A stretch of 64,000 nucleotides of DNA. Origin: CAWGJC01 sp965276665 (GTDB taxonomy: Bacteria; Pseudomonadota; Alphaproteobacteria; Acetobacterales; Acetobacteraceae). This document shows, in pieces, positions 22,061 through 30,424 of the stretch (the stretch's first letter is position 1; the number at the start of each line of letters is the position of its first letter). The position numbers and the translations under genes were made by a program. The DNA is taken from positions 868,001-932,000 of the forward strand of contig OZ255620.1 of assembly GCA_965276665.1 (NCBI GenBank), written 5' to 3'. Below the pieces are notes generated by a model, which saw nothing but the letters and a program-made list of their open reading frames with translations, ran no database searches and was not told where the DNA came from.

Positions 22061-22940
22061 GCCCCGCCCCTTCATTCTCACCCTCGTGGCCGCGCGCGAC
22101 GCCACCAGCCTGTCACCGGGGACGATCGCCGCCGCGCGCGACGCGGTGGGCGGCGGACCGCCCGTCATCCTCGCCGAGGCGGAGGCGGTCGACATACCCT
22201 GCGCCCAGAACCCGGATCTCGCACGGGTCCGCGCCGCGTTGCGCGGCGCGCCCATCGACACGCTGGCGACGGAGGCAACCGGCCGGCGCAAATCGCTTCT
22301 GGTCGCCGATATGGACAGCACCATCGTCACCTCGGAAACGCTCGACGAGCTCGCCGCCCAGGCCGGGATCGGCGAGCAGGTCGCCGCGATCACCCGCCGC
22401 AGCATGAATGGCGAGATCGACTTCGCCGCCGCGCTCCGCGAGCGTGTCGCCATGCTCGAAGGGCTCGACCTTGCGGCACTGGACGAAGTCTGGCGACGCA
22501 CGCAGCTCACACCCGGCGCGCTCACGCTGGTCGCGACGATGGCCGCTCATGGCGCGCGCACCGCGCTCGTGTCGGGCGGCTTCACCTGGTTCACCAGCCG
22601 CGTCGCGGCGCTCTGCGGCTTCGACAGCCATCACGCCAACACCCTGTTGGATGATGGTCAGGCGCTCACCGGAGCGGTCGGCGAGCCGATCCTCGATCGC
22701 GGCGCCAAGCTCACGATCCTCCGCCAGCTCGTCGGGGAACGGGGCACGACATCCGCCGCCGCGCTCGCCACGGGCGACGGCGCCAACGATCTCGCCATGC
22801 TGACGGAAGCCGGACTCGGCATCGCGTTCCACGCCAAACCGGTCGTCGCCGAGGCGGCGCGCAACCGGGTCGACCATGCGGATTTGCGCGCCCTGCTTTT
22901 TGCGCAGGGATTTTTCGGGCGAGAGATTCGCGAAGAGTGA
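22059..22940 (+). CDS. serB: phosphoserine phosphatase
   Basis: Final step of serine biosynthesis, a HAD-superfamily phosphatase of 293 residues. Residues 1-75 form an ACT-like N-terminal domain (PFILTLVAARDATSLSP). The HAD motifs are DMDSTIV (nucleophile Asp), SGGFTWF (motif II) and GDGANDLAMLTEAGLGIAF (motif IV). Start ATG 22059 overlaps the miaA start on the other strand. The gene converges on dnaN with a family A repeat pair in between. Confidence 0.95.
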   Translation: MPRPFILTLVAARDATSLSPGTIAAARDAVGGGPPVILAEAEAVDIPCAQNPDLARVRAALRGAPIDTLATEATGRRKSLLVADMDSTIVTSETLDELAAQAGIGEQVAAITRRSMNGEIDFAAALRERVAMLEGLDLAALDEVWRRTQLTPGALTLVATMAAHGARTALVSGGFTWFTSRVAALCGFDSHHANTLLDDGQALTGAVGEPILDRGAKLTILRQLVGERGTTSAAALATGDGANDLAMLTEAGLGIAFHAKPVVAEAARNRVDHADLRALLFAQGFFGREIREE

Positions 22941-22943
22941 AGC

Positions 22944-23126
22944 AAGGCCGGGGGCTCTGCCCCTGGACCCCGCCAAGGGCAGCCGCCCTTGGAACCCAAA
23001 CGGTGCTTCGCGCGCGGACACAAGATGGGCCGGATGTGCTCCGGTGGTCATTGCGCATCGCGCGAAGCGCGTCTCGGATTCCAAGGGCACCGCCCTTGCG
23101 GGGTCCAGGGGCAGAGCCCCCGGCCT
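22944..23126. repeat. family A repeat, inverted pair
   Basis: Two family A units in opposite orientation (about 22944-23013 and 23054-23126) begin 3 bases after the serB stop and end 3 bases before the dnaN stop. Each contains the CCAGGGGC/GCCCCTGG-type and CCAAGGGC/GCCCTTGG-type stems, plus a CGCGCGAAGCGC-like inner part. The pair fills the whole convergent gap and could serve as a bidirectional terminator. Confidence 0.85.
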
Positions 23127-23129
23127 ACC

Positions 23130-24257
23130 CTAAACGCGCATCGGCATCAGCACGTAAAGCGCCGACTGATCCGCGGCATCGCGGACGACGGTCGGCGCGG
23201 CGCCGTCGGAAAAGCGGAACTCCACCTTGTCCGGAATCTGGTCGGTGATGTCGTTGAGGTAGCGTGCCTGGAAGCCGATTTCGAGCGGCCCGCTGGCGTA
23301 TTGCACCCGGTCGCCGTCGAGCTCTTCCGTCGCCGTGCCCTGGTCCGGGCTTGCGGCCGAGATTACCAGCAGGTCGCGTGCGAGCGAGAGCTTTACCGGG
23401 CGTGAGCGTTCCGAGCTGATGGCGGCGACGCGGGCGACAGCCTGCGAGAAATCCTTCTGCCCGACGACGAGCACCTTGTCGTTGTCGCGCGGAATGACGC
23501 GGTCGTATTCCGGGAAGGTGCCGTCGATCAGCTTGCTGGTGAGCTGGATCGCGCCGATGCGGAACTGAATGCGGGTGTCGGAGAGCGCCACCTCCACCTC
23601 GCCGCTCTCCTCGTCGAGGAGTTTGCGCAGTTCGGCCACTGTCTTGCGCGGCACGATCACGCCCGGAATGGCGCTCGCACCTTCCGGCAGCGGCTCCTCG
23701 ACGCGGGCGAGACGATGGCCGTCCGTCGCCACCGCGCGCAGCACGCGCACGCCATCCGATTCGGTCGCGTGCAGGAAGATGCCGTTCAGGTAATAGCGCG
23801 TCTCCTCGGTGCTGATCGCGAAGCGGGTGCGGTCGATCAGGCCGCGCAGCGCGAGCGCCGAGAGGTGGAAGCGATGCGCGAGCGTGCCCGCGGTCATGCT
23901 CGGAAAATCCTCGACCGCGAGCGCGACGAGGGAGGTCGCGAACCGGCCGGCGCGCAGCGCGAGCGGCGCGTCGCCGCCCGGATGGTCGAGCTCGACCTCC
24001 GCGCCGTCCGGCAGCTTGCGGACGATCTCGTAGAGCGTCGCCGCCGGCGCGGTGGTGGCGCCGTCGCGCGTGGCAGAGACCACCGTCACGTCCTCGATGA
24101 TCGCGATCTCCATATCGGTTGCGGTGACGGAGAGCTTGCCGTCACGCACGGAGATCAGAACGTTGGCGAGGATCGGGATGGTGTTTCGCTTCTCGGCCAC
24201 GCTCTGGATATGGGCCAGCGCCTTCAGCAGCGTCGCCCGGTCGGCCTTGAGCTTCAT
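23130..24257 (-). CDS. dnaN: DNA polymerase III subunit beta (sliding clamp)
   Basis: Ring-shaped processivity clamp, 375 residues from ATG 24257 (MKLKADRATLLKALAHIQSV). An upstream in-frame Met adds 17 unrelated residues. Three clamp domains follow one another; the C-terminus ends YVLMPMRV, matching the usual MPMR(L/V) tail at the clamp-loader/polymerase pocket. It is downstream of dnaA on the same strand with a 156-base gap. Confidence 0.97.
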   Translation of the reverse strand: MKLKADRATLLKALAHIQSVAEKRNTIPILANVLISVRDGKLSVTATDMEIAIIEDVTVVSATRDGATTAPAATLYEIVRKLPDGAEVELDHPGGDAPLALRAGRFATSLVALAVEDFPSMTAGTLAHRFHLSALALRGLIDRTRFAISTEETRYYLNGIFLHATESDGVRVLRAVATDGHRLARVEEPLPEGASAIPGVIVPRKTVAELRKLLDEESGEVEVALSDTRIQFRIGAIQLTSKLIDGTFPEYDRVIPRDNDKVLVVGQKDFSQAVARVAAISSERSRPVKLSLARDLLVISAASPDQGTATEELDGDRVQYASGPLEIGFQARYLNDITDQIPDKVEFRFSDGAAPTVVRDAADQSALYVLMPMRV

Positions 24258-24413
24258 CGTTCTCGTTCCCCAGCGAAGGTCCGGACCCATGGGCCTCCGA
24301 GCCGGCACTCTAGCGAAACCGCATGCCCCCGCAAACCGGCGCCCCGAGTCGGGACGCCGCCCGGCTTCGCACTCGGGCGGAGTTCGGCGGTGTGTCGAGG
24401 CGCGCCGCGCCGC

Positions 24414-25850
24414 CTAGCGCGGATCGGTCTCAAGCGTGCGGCGCAGCAGATCGACGCGCTCGGCGAAATCCTCGTCCGTCTGCATCAGTTCGGTGACGCG
24501 GGCGACGGCGTGCATCACCGTCGTGTGGTCGCGATTCCCGAACCGCCGGCCGATTTCGGGAAGCGACCGGCTGGTGAGCTGCTTCGCCAGATACATGGCG
24601 ACCTGCCGCGGCCGCGCCACGGACCGCGCCCGCCGTGCCGAGGACATGTCGGTGAGCCGCACGTTCCACTGCTCGCAGACGCGCTTTTGAATTTCCTCGA
24701 TGGTGACCCGGCGTTCGTGCGACCGGAGGATGTCGCGCAACGCCTCCTGTGTCGTCTCGAGCGTGATCGGCCGGCCGAACAGCGTGTCGAGCGCGAGCAC
24801 CCTATTGAACGCGCCCTCCAACTCGCGCACGTTCGAGGTGATCTTGTGCGCCAGGAATTCGATCACTTTCGAGGGCACCGGCACGCCGGCGCGCGCCGCC
24901 TTGGCCTCCAGGATCGAGATGCGGAGCTCGAGCGTGGTGGCGTGCAGATCGGCGACCATGCCGCAGCCGAGCCGTGTGCGCAGCCGTTCGGTGATACCCG
25001 AAAGATCGGAGGGCGACTTGTCCGCCGACAGCACGATCTGCTTGCCCGCATCGACCAGCGCGTTGAAGGTGTGGAAGAATTCCTCCTGCGTGCTGTCCTT
25101 GCCAATGAGGAATTGCAGATCGTCGATCATCAGCACGTCGACGCTGCGGAGCTGTTCCTTGAACTCCATCGTCGATTGCGCGCGGATCGCGGCGATGAAG
25201 CGGTACATGAACTTCTCGGCCGACATATAGGCGACCGAGACGTTCTGCCCCATTTCCCAGGCAATCGCGTGCATCAGATGCGTCTTGCCGAGCCCGACCC
25301 CGCCATAAAGGAACAGCGGGTTGAAGCCGGAGGTGGCGGGACGCGCGGCGACGCGGCGCGCGCAGGCATAGGCGAACTCGTTCGGCTTGCCGACGACAAA
25401 TTCGCCGAAGGTGAAATTGGAGAGCAACGGCGCGGCGATGTCAGCCCGCGCCTCCGCCCGTTCCTCGGCCCGCACCGCAGCACCCGAAGCAGACGCCGCC
25501 GTGGACACGGTCTCCGCTCTGTCCCCGGCCACCTCGCACTCGGACGGGTTGCCGACGCGGAAATCGACGAGGCGGATGCGCGCATTCTCGCTCTGCCAAA
25601 GCGTGCGGAGGCGGTCGCCGTAGTGGGAGCGCACCCAGTCACGCAGAAACCGTGTCGGCAGATGCACCACGACCTCATCGCCCTGGATGCCGGCCAGCGC
25701 CATCGGCTGGAGCCAGGTGCGGTATTCCACGTCGCCGAGCTCGGTCTGGAGGCGCTCGCAGATGCGGGACCATTGGGCCTGCGCGGCCTGGCGATCCGCT
25801 TCGACGGCCCCGGCCGCCGGCTCAATCACGCGCTGACCTCGGTCAACCAT
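24414..25850 (-). CDS. dnaA: chromosomal replication initiator protein DnaA
   Basis: AAA+ initiator that melts oriC, 478 residues. Domain I starts near QWSRICERLQTELGDVEYRTWLQP. The AAA+ domain has Walker A YGGVGLGKTHLMHA and Walker B VLMIDDLQFL. The domain IV DNA-binding signature is RSVARPRQVAMYLAKQL followed by RFGNRDHTTVMHA. Start taken as ATG 25850; GTG 25829 is an alternative with a GAGGTCAG site upstream. It lies between rpsT and dnaN. Confidence 0.97.
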   Translation of the reverse strand: MVDRGQRVIEPAAGAVEADRQAAQAQWSRICERLQTELGDVEYRTWLQPMALAGIQGDEVVVHLPTRFLRDWVRSHYGDRLRTLWQSENARIRLVDFRVGNPSECEVAGDRAETVSTAASASGAAVRAEERAEARADIAAPLLSNFTFGEFVVGKPNEFAYACARRVAARPATSGFNPLFLYGGVGLGKTHLMHAIAWEMGQNVSVAYMSAEKFMYRFIAAIRAQSTMEFKEQLRSVDVLMIDDLQFLIGKDSTQEEFFHTFNALVDAGKQIVLSADKSPSDLSGITERLRTRLGCGMVADLHATTLELRISILEAKAARAGVPVPSKVIEFLAHKITSNVRELEGAFNRVLALDTLFGRPITLETTQEALRDILRSHERRVTIEEIQKRVCEQWNVRLTDMSSARRARSVARPRQVAMYLAKQLTSRSLPEIGRRFGNRDHTTVMHAVARVTELMQTDEDFAERVDLLRRTLETDPR

Positions 25851-26195
25851 ATGGGCCTAGCACCCTGCCCGCTCGGAAATGACGCACGCAGCCCCCCCTG
25901 ACATGCCTCCAACAATCGAACATGCCGCAAATAGCGATCGGGACCACCACTTCCCAATCCGCGGCCACCGAGTAAATCGCGAGCAATTGCCAGCACCCGG
26001 AAGCAGAAGGTTAGGTCAGGCACGCGGTGATGCGCAATGGGAAAACAAGGCGGCGCGAATATTGTTACCTGTTACTTGGCGCGACAGATAAAACAGCCAC
26101 CACTATTCGGTTTCTGAGAAACGTCAGCAGTAAAACCGATGAAGGTTTTGTTTTGCTTGCCGCTGGCGAGCCTCGACGATCTTGCGTCGCTATGC
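25851..26195. other. dnaA-rpsT intergenic region (345 bp, no gene)
   Basis: No coding sequence is supported. The half near rpsT (about 26050-26160) is clearly more AT-rich than its surroundings and holds two small stem-loops: GTTTC/GAAAC (26110-26122) and AAAACC/GGTTTT (26132-26149). The latter has a T-run when read from rpsT and is a weak terminator candidate. No close match to the DnaA box TTATCCACA was found on either strand, so it is not supported as oriC. Confidence 0.5.
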
Positions 26196-26465
26196 TCAGG
26201 CGCTGGCGATGCCCTTGATGCGGGCGGACAGGCGGGAGAGCTTCCGCGCGACCGTGTTGCAGTGCGTCACGCCCTTGCCGGCCGCGCGCTGCATCTCCGG
26301 CTGCGCCTCGCGCAACGCCGCCACCGCCGCCGCCTTGTCGCCGCCCGCGATCGCTATCTCGACCTTCTTCACGAAGGTGCGCATGCGCGACTTGGTCGCC
26401 TGGTTGCGCAGGGTGCGGCGCTCGATCTGGCGGACGCGCTTGCGAGCAGAGGCGGTGTTGGCCAT
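26196..26465 (-). CDS. rpsT: 30S ribosomal protein S20
   Basis: 89-residue, highly basic all-helical 16S-rRNA-binding protein with the family start MANTASARKRVRQIERRTLRN and the end ARKLSRLSARIKGIASA. A good sigma-70 promoter lies at 26579-26607, giving a leader of roughly 100 bases, long enough for the leader-based translational autoregulation known for S20. Adjacent to dnaA, as in many alphaproteobacteria. Confidence 0.97.
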   Translation of the reverse strand: MANTASARKRVRQIERRTLRNQATKSRMRTFVKKVEIAIAGGDKAAAVAALREAQPEMQRAAGKGVTHCNTVARKLSRLSARIKGIASA

Positions 26466-26578
26466 GCGTTACTCTATCCTGTTGTGCGGGCTGCGCGGAT
26501 GCGGCCCCGATCTGCAAACAATCGGTTGCGGTAATATCTGCCGAGCCGACGCACCACGGGTGGAACGTCGGGCTGCGT

Positions 26579-26607
26579 GTCATAGAAAGCGCCCCCTCGC
26601 GAGTCAA
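26579..26607 (-). promoter_or_regulatory. sigma-70-type promoter of rpsT
   Basis: Minus-strand -35 TTGACT (26602-26607), exact 17-base spacer, -10 TATGAC (26579-26584). This is one of the few near-consensus housekeeping promoters visible in the window. It sits 11 bases from the edge of the family B repeat at 26619. Confidence 0.72.
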
Positions 26608-26618
26608 GCCGCAAGGGG

Positions 26619-26768
26619 CTCAGAGTCTGTTTTGGAAACACGCTTTGGCGGGCGTCTGACATGCTTTTTCTAGGTTCCGGTGCTCACGGCCAGCAAGGCC
26701 GCTCCGCGCCGAGGCTCGAAAATCACGCCACATGACTCGCCAGACCATTTTTCCAAACAGGCTCTCAG
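26619..26768. repeat. family B palindromic element (MITE-like)
   Basis: About 150 bp bounded by inverted ends CTCAGAGTCTGTTTTGGAAA (left) and TTTCCAAACAGGCTCTCAG (right). The interior contains GTTCCGGTGCTCACGGCC and GGCCGCTCCGCGCCGAGGCTCG, in common with the copies at 36370, 59676 and 61492. The right end overlaps the stop codon of the enoyl-CoA hydratase: its TGA is part of the repeat terminus. No ORF inside. Confidence 0.82.
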
Positions 26769-27529
26769 AAGACCGGCTTGCGCTTCTCGACGAAGGCCGC
26801 CATCCCCTCGCGCTGGCCATGCGTGCCGAACAGCGACAGGAACATCGAGCGTTCCGCCCGCACCCCTTCGGTCAGCGTGGTGTCGAAGGCCCGGTTCACC
26901 GCCTGCTTGGCGAGCGCCACCGCGACCGGCGAGAGCTCGGCGATCCGGCCTGCAAGCTTGAGCGTCTCGGCCACCAGATCCCCCGCGGGGATCACGCGGG
27001 CGACCAGGTTGGCGCGTTCGGCCTCCGCCGCATCGATCATCCGCCCGGTGAGGATCATCTCCATCGCCTTGGCCTTGCCAACCGCGCGGGTCAGGCGCTG
27101 GGTGCCCCCGGCGCCCGGGATGATGCCGAGATTGATCTCCGGCTGGCCGAATTTCGCGGTGTCCGCCGCGAGGATGATGTCGCACATCATCGCCAGCTCG
27201 CAGCCGCCGCCGAGCGCGAAGCCGGCGACCGCGGCGATCACCGGCTTGGTCACCCGCAGCACGGTCTCCCAATGCAGGCCGATGAAATCATCGAGTGCCA
27301 CGGCCGGGTAGGTGCGCGGCTGCATTTCCTTGATGTCGGCGCCGGCGGCAAAGGCGCGCTCCGAGCCGGTGAGCACGATCGCGCCGATCGCCGGGTCGGC
27401 ATCGAAGGCGAGGAGCTGCGCGCCCAGCTCCTGCATGAGCTGGTCGCAGAGCGCGTTCAGCGCCTGCGGACGGTTCAGGCGGATCAGCCCGACCTTGCCA
27501 TGCGTCTCGACCAGAATGGTGTCCGCCAT
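26765..27529 (-). CDS. enoyl-CoA hydratase/isomerase family protein
   Basis: Crotonase-fold hydratase of fatty-acid beta-oxidation or related CoA-ester metabolism, 254 residues from ATG 27529 (MADTILVETHGKVGLIRLNRP). The two catalytic glutamates of true hydratases are present: in GGGCELAMMCD and FGQPEINLGIIPGAGGTQRL. The oxyanion-hole segment is FAAGADIKEM. The gene precedes rpsT-dnaA on the same strand. Its TGA stop coincides with the end of a family B repeat. Confidence 0.93.
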   Translation of the reverse strand: MADTILVETHGKVGLIRLNRPQALNALCDQLMQELGAQLLAFDADPAIGAIVLTGSERAFAAGADIKEMQPRTYPAVALDDFIGLHWETVLRVTKPVIAAVAGFALGGGCELAMMCDIILAADTAKFGQPEINLGIIPGAGGTQRLTRAVGKAKAMEMILTGRMIDAAEAERANLVARVIPAGDLVAETLKLAGRIAELSPVAVALAKQAVNRAFDTTLTEGVRAERSMFLSLFGTHGQREGMAAFVEKRKPVF

Positions 27530-27611
27530 CGCCCGCTCCCCGGAATGCGGCCCCGCTTCTAGCCGAAACCGCCGGCCGCGCAATCGTGCGACGGCCGGCC
27601 GGTGAGGTCGG

Positions 27612-29903
27612 TCAGTGGTGCTCCTCGCGGCCGCCACCGCCACCGCCAGCGGGATGCGGCGGCGGGGCGGGATGCGGAGCAGGACGCGGCGCCGGAGCAG
27701 GACGCGGCGCCGGAGCCGGGCGCGGCGCCGGCCGCGGAGCCGGCTGCGGGCGGGGGGCCGGCTGCGGCCGCGGCGCGGGCTGCGGGCGTGGCGCGGGCTG
27801 CGGGCGTGGCGCAGCACGCACTTCCGGCGCTCTCGGCGCCGGGGCCGGACGCGCGGCCGGCTGCCGGGGCACCTCGGCTGGCCGCGCGGGCTCGTTCACG
27901 TGCGGCGCCTCGGCCGGGCGGCCCGATTCATTCGGACGCGCCGGCTCGCCCGGACGCAGCGCCCCCCGGGGCGCTTCACTCGGGCGCAGGCCGGGGTTCG
28001 GCTGCGCAGCCTCGCCCGGCCGTGGGGCTTCACCGGGACGTGGCGCTTCACCGGGACGTGGCGCTTCACCGGGACGTGGCGCTTCACCGGGACGTGGCGC
28101 TTCACCGGGGCGCGGCGCCTCGTTGGGGCGCAGCTCGGGATGCTCGCCGCCCGCCACCGGCATTCCCGGACGGCCGGCCTCGGTGCCGGGCGCGCGCAGC
28201 GCGGGCAGGCCGTTGGGGCCGGGCGCCCGAGGACCGGCACCGGGACCGCGACCATTCTCCGGACCGGGATTCGCTCCGGGGCGACCGACAATACCCGGCT
28301 CTCCGGGGTGGCCGCCCGGCCCGCGAAGACCGGGCAGCGCGCCCGGGCCGGTTCCCGGCGCATTGACCTCCTGCGGCCGTCCGGCCGCAGGCGCGCCGCC
28401 CGGGCCTCGCAGCTCCGGATGCAGGGTCTCACCGCGGATCAGCGGGCCCGGTGCGGCAGGCCGTGTCTCGCCGGCAATGCCGAGGCGGCGAGCGGCACCC
28501 GGGGTGATTCCGGCGGTCTGCGCCACCGGGCGGATCGGGTCGCGGCCCCTTAGCCCACGCGCCCTGGCGAGCGCCTGGTCGTTCAGACGCTGCGCGGCGC
28601 CCGCGACCGGGCGGGAGCCCGCCATCGCCGCGGCCGGCACCACGGTCAGGCCGCGCCGGTCCGCCGGCAGGCCGCCGGCGCCGAAGCGCCGTGCCGAGTA
28701 GTTGTTCACCACCGTGTTGATATTGGTGACGTGCGTGATGTTGATGTTGCGCACATAGGCCGGGCTCGCGTGATACCAGGGGTAGAACGGCGCCCGCGGC
28801 CCGAGCGGCAGCCAGCCGACGGAGCCATGCGCCAGCGCCGCGCCCAGAGCGACGCCGACACCCACGCCTACCCCGATTCCGAAGAAATTCACCAGCGCCG
28901 GCGCATAGACCGGCCGGCCGGCCGCGGAGCCCGGCGCCCACCCCCACCGATTGCCGATATAGGCCCAGCGCCCGTAATGGAACGGTGCGAAGCCCCAGGG
29001 CTCGTTGTCCATCCAAGTCCAGCCCCAGGGTCCCACATACCCCCAGCTGCCTTCCCGATACGGCACCCAGTCCGGCCCGACCTGCGGGTACCAGACCGCA
29101 CCGTAATCCGTGCTCTGCGACCAGCTCCCGTACTGGCCGAGATCCTGATAGCCGGTCATTTGCTGCACCACCGGCGGCGGCGGCGGCTGGCCGGTGGGCT
29201 GCGTCTGCGCCTGCTCCTCGGCGGTGAGCGCGGTCAGGCAAGGATCGGCCGTCGCGGCCGCCACCGTGCCCTGGAACTGCGTGGTGCCGGTGACGGTCGC
29301 CGTCTGATTGGCGCCGACCTGCAGCGAAACATTCGTGCCGGTGACCTGCGCCGCGCCGTCGAGCACCGTCACCACGGTCGGGCTCTGGGTGTCGCCCGCA
29401 GCGACCGCATAATGCCCGGTCCCGCCGATCTGCACCGAACCGCGGGGCGTCTGCACGGTGACGGAATTGCCGTTCGGCACGTCATGCAGAGCGAGACAGA
29501 CCTCGCCCTGCGGCACGGTCGCCACCAGCGCGGCCTGATCGAGCCGGGTGATGTCGAGCTCGGTCGTGCTTGTCATCGCAACGCGATTGCCGGCGAACTC
29601 GATCTCGGCCTTCGCCTGCGCCTCGGTCCAGAACGCATCCCCGGTGCTGACCGGATAATTCAGGGTCGCCGGCGACCACTGCGTGTCATCCGGCCCGTGA
29701 TAGGAGACCGTGCCGGTGATCTGCGCGAGGCGTCCGACCATCGCGGGCGGGTCCCCGCCCGGCTGCGCCGGCCCGGCGGCCGAGGGCGCGCCGCCAGGCG
29801 GAGCGACAGCCGGCCCGGGCGTCTGGCCGAAGGCCGGCCCGGCGGCGAGGCTCGTCGCGGCGAGCAGGGCGGAGAAGCGGGACAGACGGCTGGCTGGACG
29901 CAT
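27612..29903 (-). CDS. exported FecR-domain / DUF6600-like WxxGxW-repeat protein with low-complexity tail
   Basis: 763 residues from ATG 29903, preceded by AAGAAGAG. A Sec signal peptide (MRPASRLSRFSALLAATSLA, cleavage after AFG) is followed by an Ala/Pro/Gly linker and a FecR-type beta domain (about residues 80-200: RLAQITGTVSYHGPDDTQW, VQTPRGSVQIGGTGHYAV). A Trp/Gly/Tyr-rich block at about 240-320 has repeated W-x-P/G-x-W units (WYPQVGPDWVPYREGSW, WGFAPFHYGRWAYIGNRWGW), the pattern I associate with DUF6600. The last 300 residues are Pro/Arg/Glu/Gly repeats, including RPGEAP units and PRPQPAP units. Envelope location is likely; function unknown. Confidence 0.85.
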   Translation of the reverse strand: MRPASRLSRFSALLAATSLAAGPAFGQTPGPAVAPPGGAPSAAGPAQPGGDPPAMVGRLAQITGTVSYHGPDDTQWSPATLNYPVSTGDAFWTEAQAKAEIEFAGNRVAMTSTTELDITRLDQAALVATVPQGEVCLALHDVPNGNSVTVQTPRGSVQIGGTGHYAVAAGDTQSPTVVTVLDGAAQVTGTNVSLQVGANQTATVTGTTQFQGTVAAATADPCLTALTAEEQAQTQPTGQPPPPPVVQQMTGYQDLGQYGSWSQSTDYGAVWYPQVGPDWVPYREGSWGYVGPWGWTWMDNEPWGFAPFHYGRWAYIGNRWGWAPGSAAGRPVYAPALVNFFGIGVGVGVGVALGAALAHGSVGWLPLGPRAPFYPWYHASPAYVRNINITHVTNINTVVNNYSARRFGAGGLPADRRGLTVVPAAAMAGSRPVAGAAQRLNDQALARARGLRGRDPIRPVAQTAGITPGAARRLGIAGETRPAAPGPLIRGETLHPELRGPGGAPAAGRPQEVNAPGTGPGALPGLRGPGGHPGEPGIVGRPGANPGPENGRGPGAGPRAPGPNGLPALRAPGTEAGRPGMPVAGGEHPELRPNEAPRPGEAPRPGEAPRPGEAPRPGEAPRPGEAPRPGEAAQPNPGLRPSEAPRGALRPGEPARPNESGRPAEAPHVNEPARPAEVPRQPAARPAPAPRAPEVRAAPRPQPAPRPQPAPRPQPAPRPQPAPRPAPRPAPAPRPAPAPRPAPHPAPPPHPAGGGGGGREEHH
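28027..28116. repeat. 18-bp coding tandem repeat, five copies
   Basis: Four identical 18-mers (GCTTCACCGGGACGTGGC) and one diverged copy lie head to tail inside the exported FecR/WxxGxW protein, encoding RPGEAP units on the minus strand. Perfect identity between copies points to recent slipped-strand expansion, so copy number may vary between strains while staying in frame. Confidence 0.9.
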
Positions 29904-30075
29904 GTGAGCACTCTTCTTCTTTGGAACTCTTGTAACTTGTGACGGCACAAGATGGCGAGATCGGGCCCGCGCGGAACGCAAATCGGTCATAATTGTTCCT
30001 GCATGAGGTGGGGCCGGCAATACTCGGACTTCGGAAGCGGGCCGCCGGCACGGACGACAAGATCGGAGGTGAGCG

Positions 30076-30366
30076 ATGCCGACACGCAAGCTGCGTTCCG
30101 CCCTGCAGGCCACGGCGCTCGCCGGCAGCCTGCTGCTCGGCGGCTGCTATTGCGACCCCTATACCGGCGCCTGCTACGCGGTTGGCGCCTATCCGGGCTA
30201 CTACGGATATTACGGGTACTATGGCTATCCGCAGGTCGCCGTCGCCGGACCCGTCGGCGTCGGCTGGGGCGGATGGGGATGGCGCGGCGGCGGCTGGGGC
30301 TGGGGTGGCGGCTGGGGATGGCGCGGCGGTTGGGGTGGCGGCTGGCGCGGGGGCTGGCGCCGCTGA
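30076..30366 (+). CDS. small Gly/Trp/Tyr-rich lipoprotein
   Basis: 96 residues with a strong ribosome site (GGAGGTGAG) before ATG 30076. The N-terminus is a lipoprotein signal with lipobox LLLGGC (acylated Cys about residue 25). Next come a YYGYYGYYGY tract and a C-terminal half almost entirely Gly, Trp and Arg in WGxGWGWRGG units ending GGWRR. It has no enzyme-like domain. It diverges from the FecR/WxxGxW gene, which is also Trp/Gly/Tyr-rich, so the two may act together at the envelope. Function unknown. Confidence 0.75.
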   Translation: MPTRKLRSALQATALAGSLLLGGCYCDPYTGACYAVGAYPGYYGYYGYYGYPQVAVAGPVGVGWGGWGWRGGGWGWGGGWGWRGGWGGGWRGGWRR

Positions 30367-30424
30367 GGCGCACGCCAGCCGGCCGTAGAACAAGGTGGCC
30401 GCGCTGATCCTGTGGCGATTAGGG

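Noticed and set aside
22944..23126. Insertion sequence or transposon remnant between serB and dnaN.
   Set aside because: No transposase fragment or target duplication is visible; the sequence is a pair of short hairpin repeats.
25851..26195. Possible chromosomal origin (oriC) next to dnaA.
   Set aside because: The stretch is AT-rich for this genome, but no DnaA-box cluster was found on either strand, and alphaproteobacterial origins are often distant from dnaA.
28027..28116. CRISPR-like direct repeats.
   Set aside because: Copies are contiguous 18-mers without spacers, in frame within an exported protein, and no cas genes are present.
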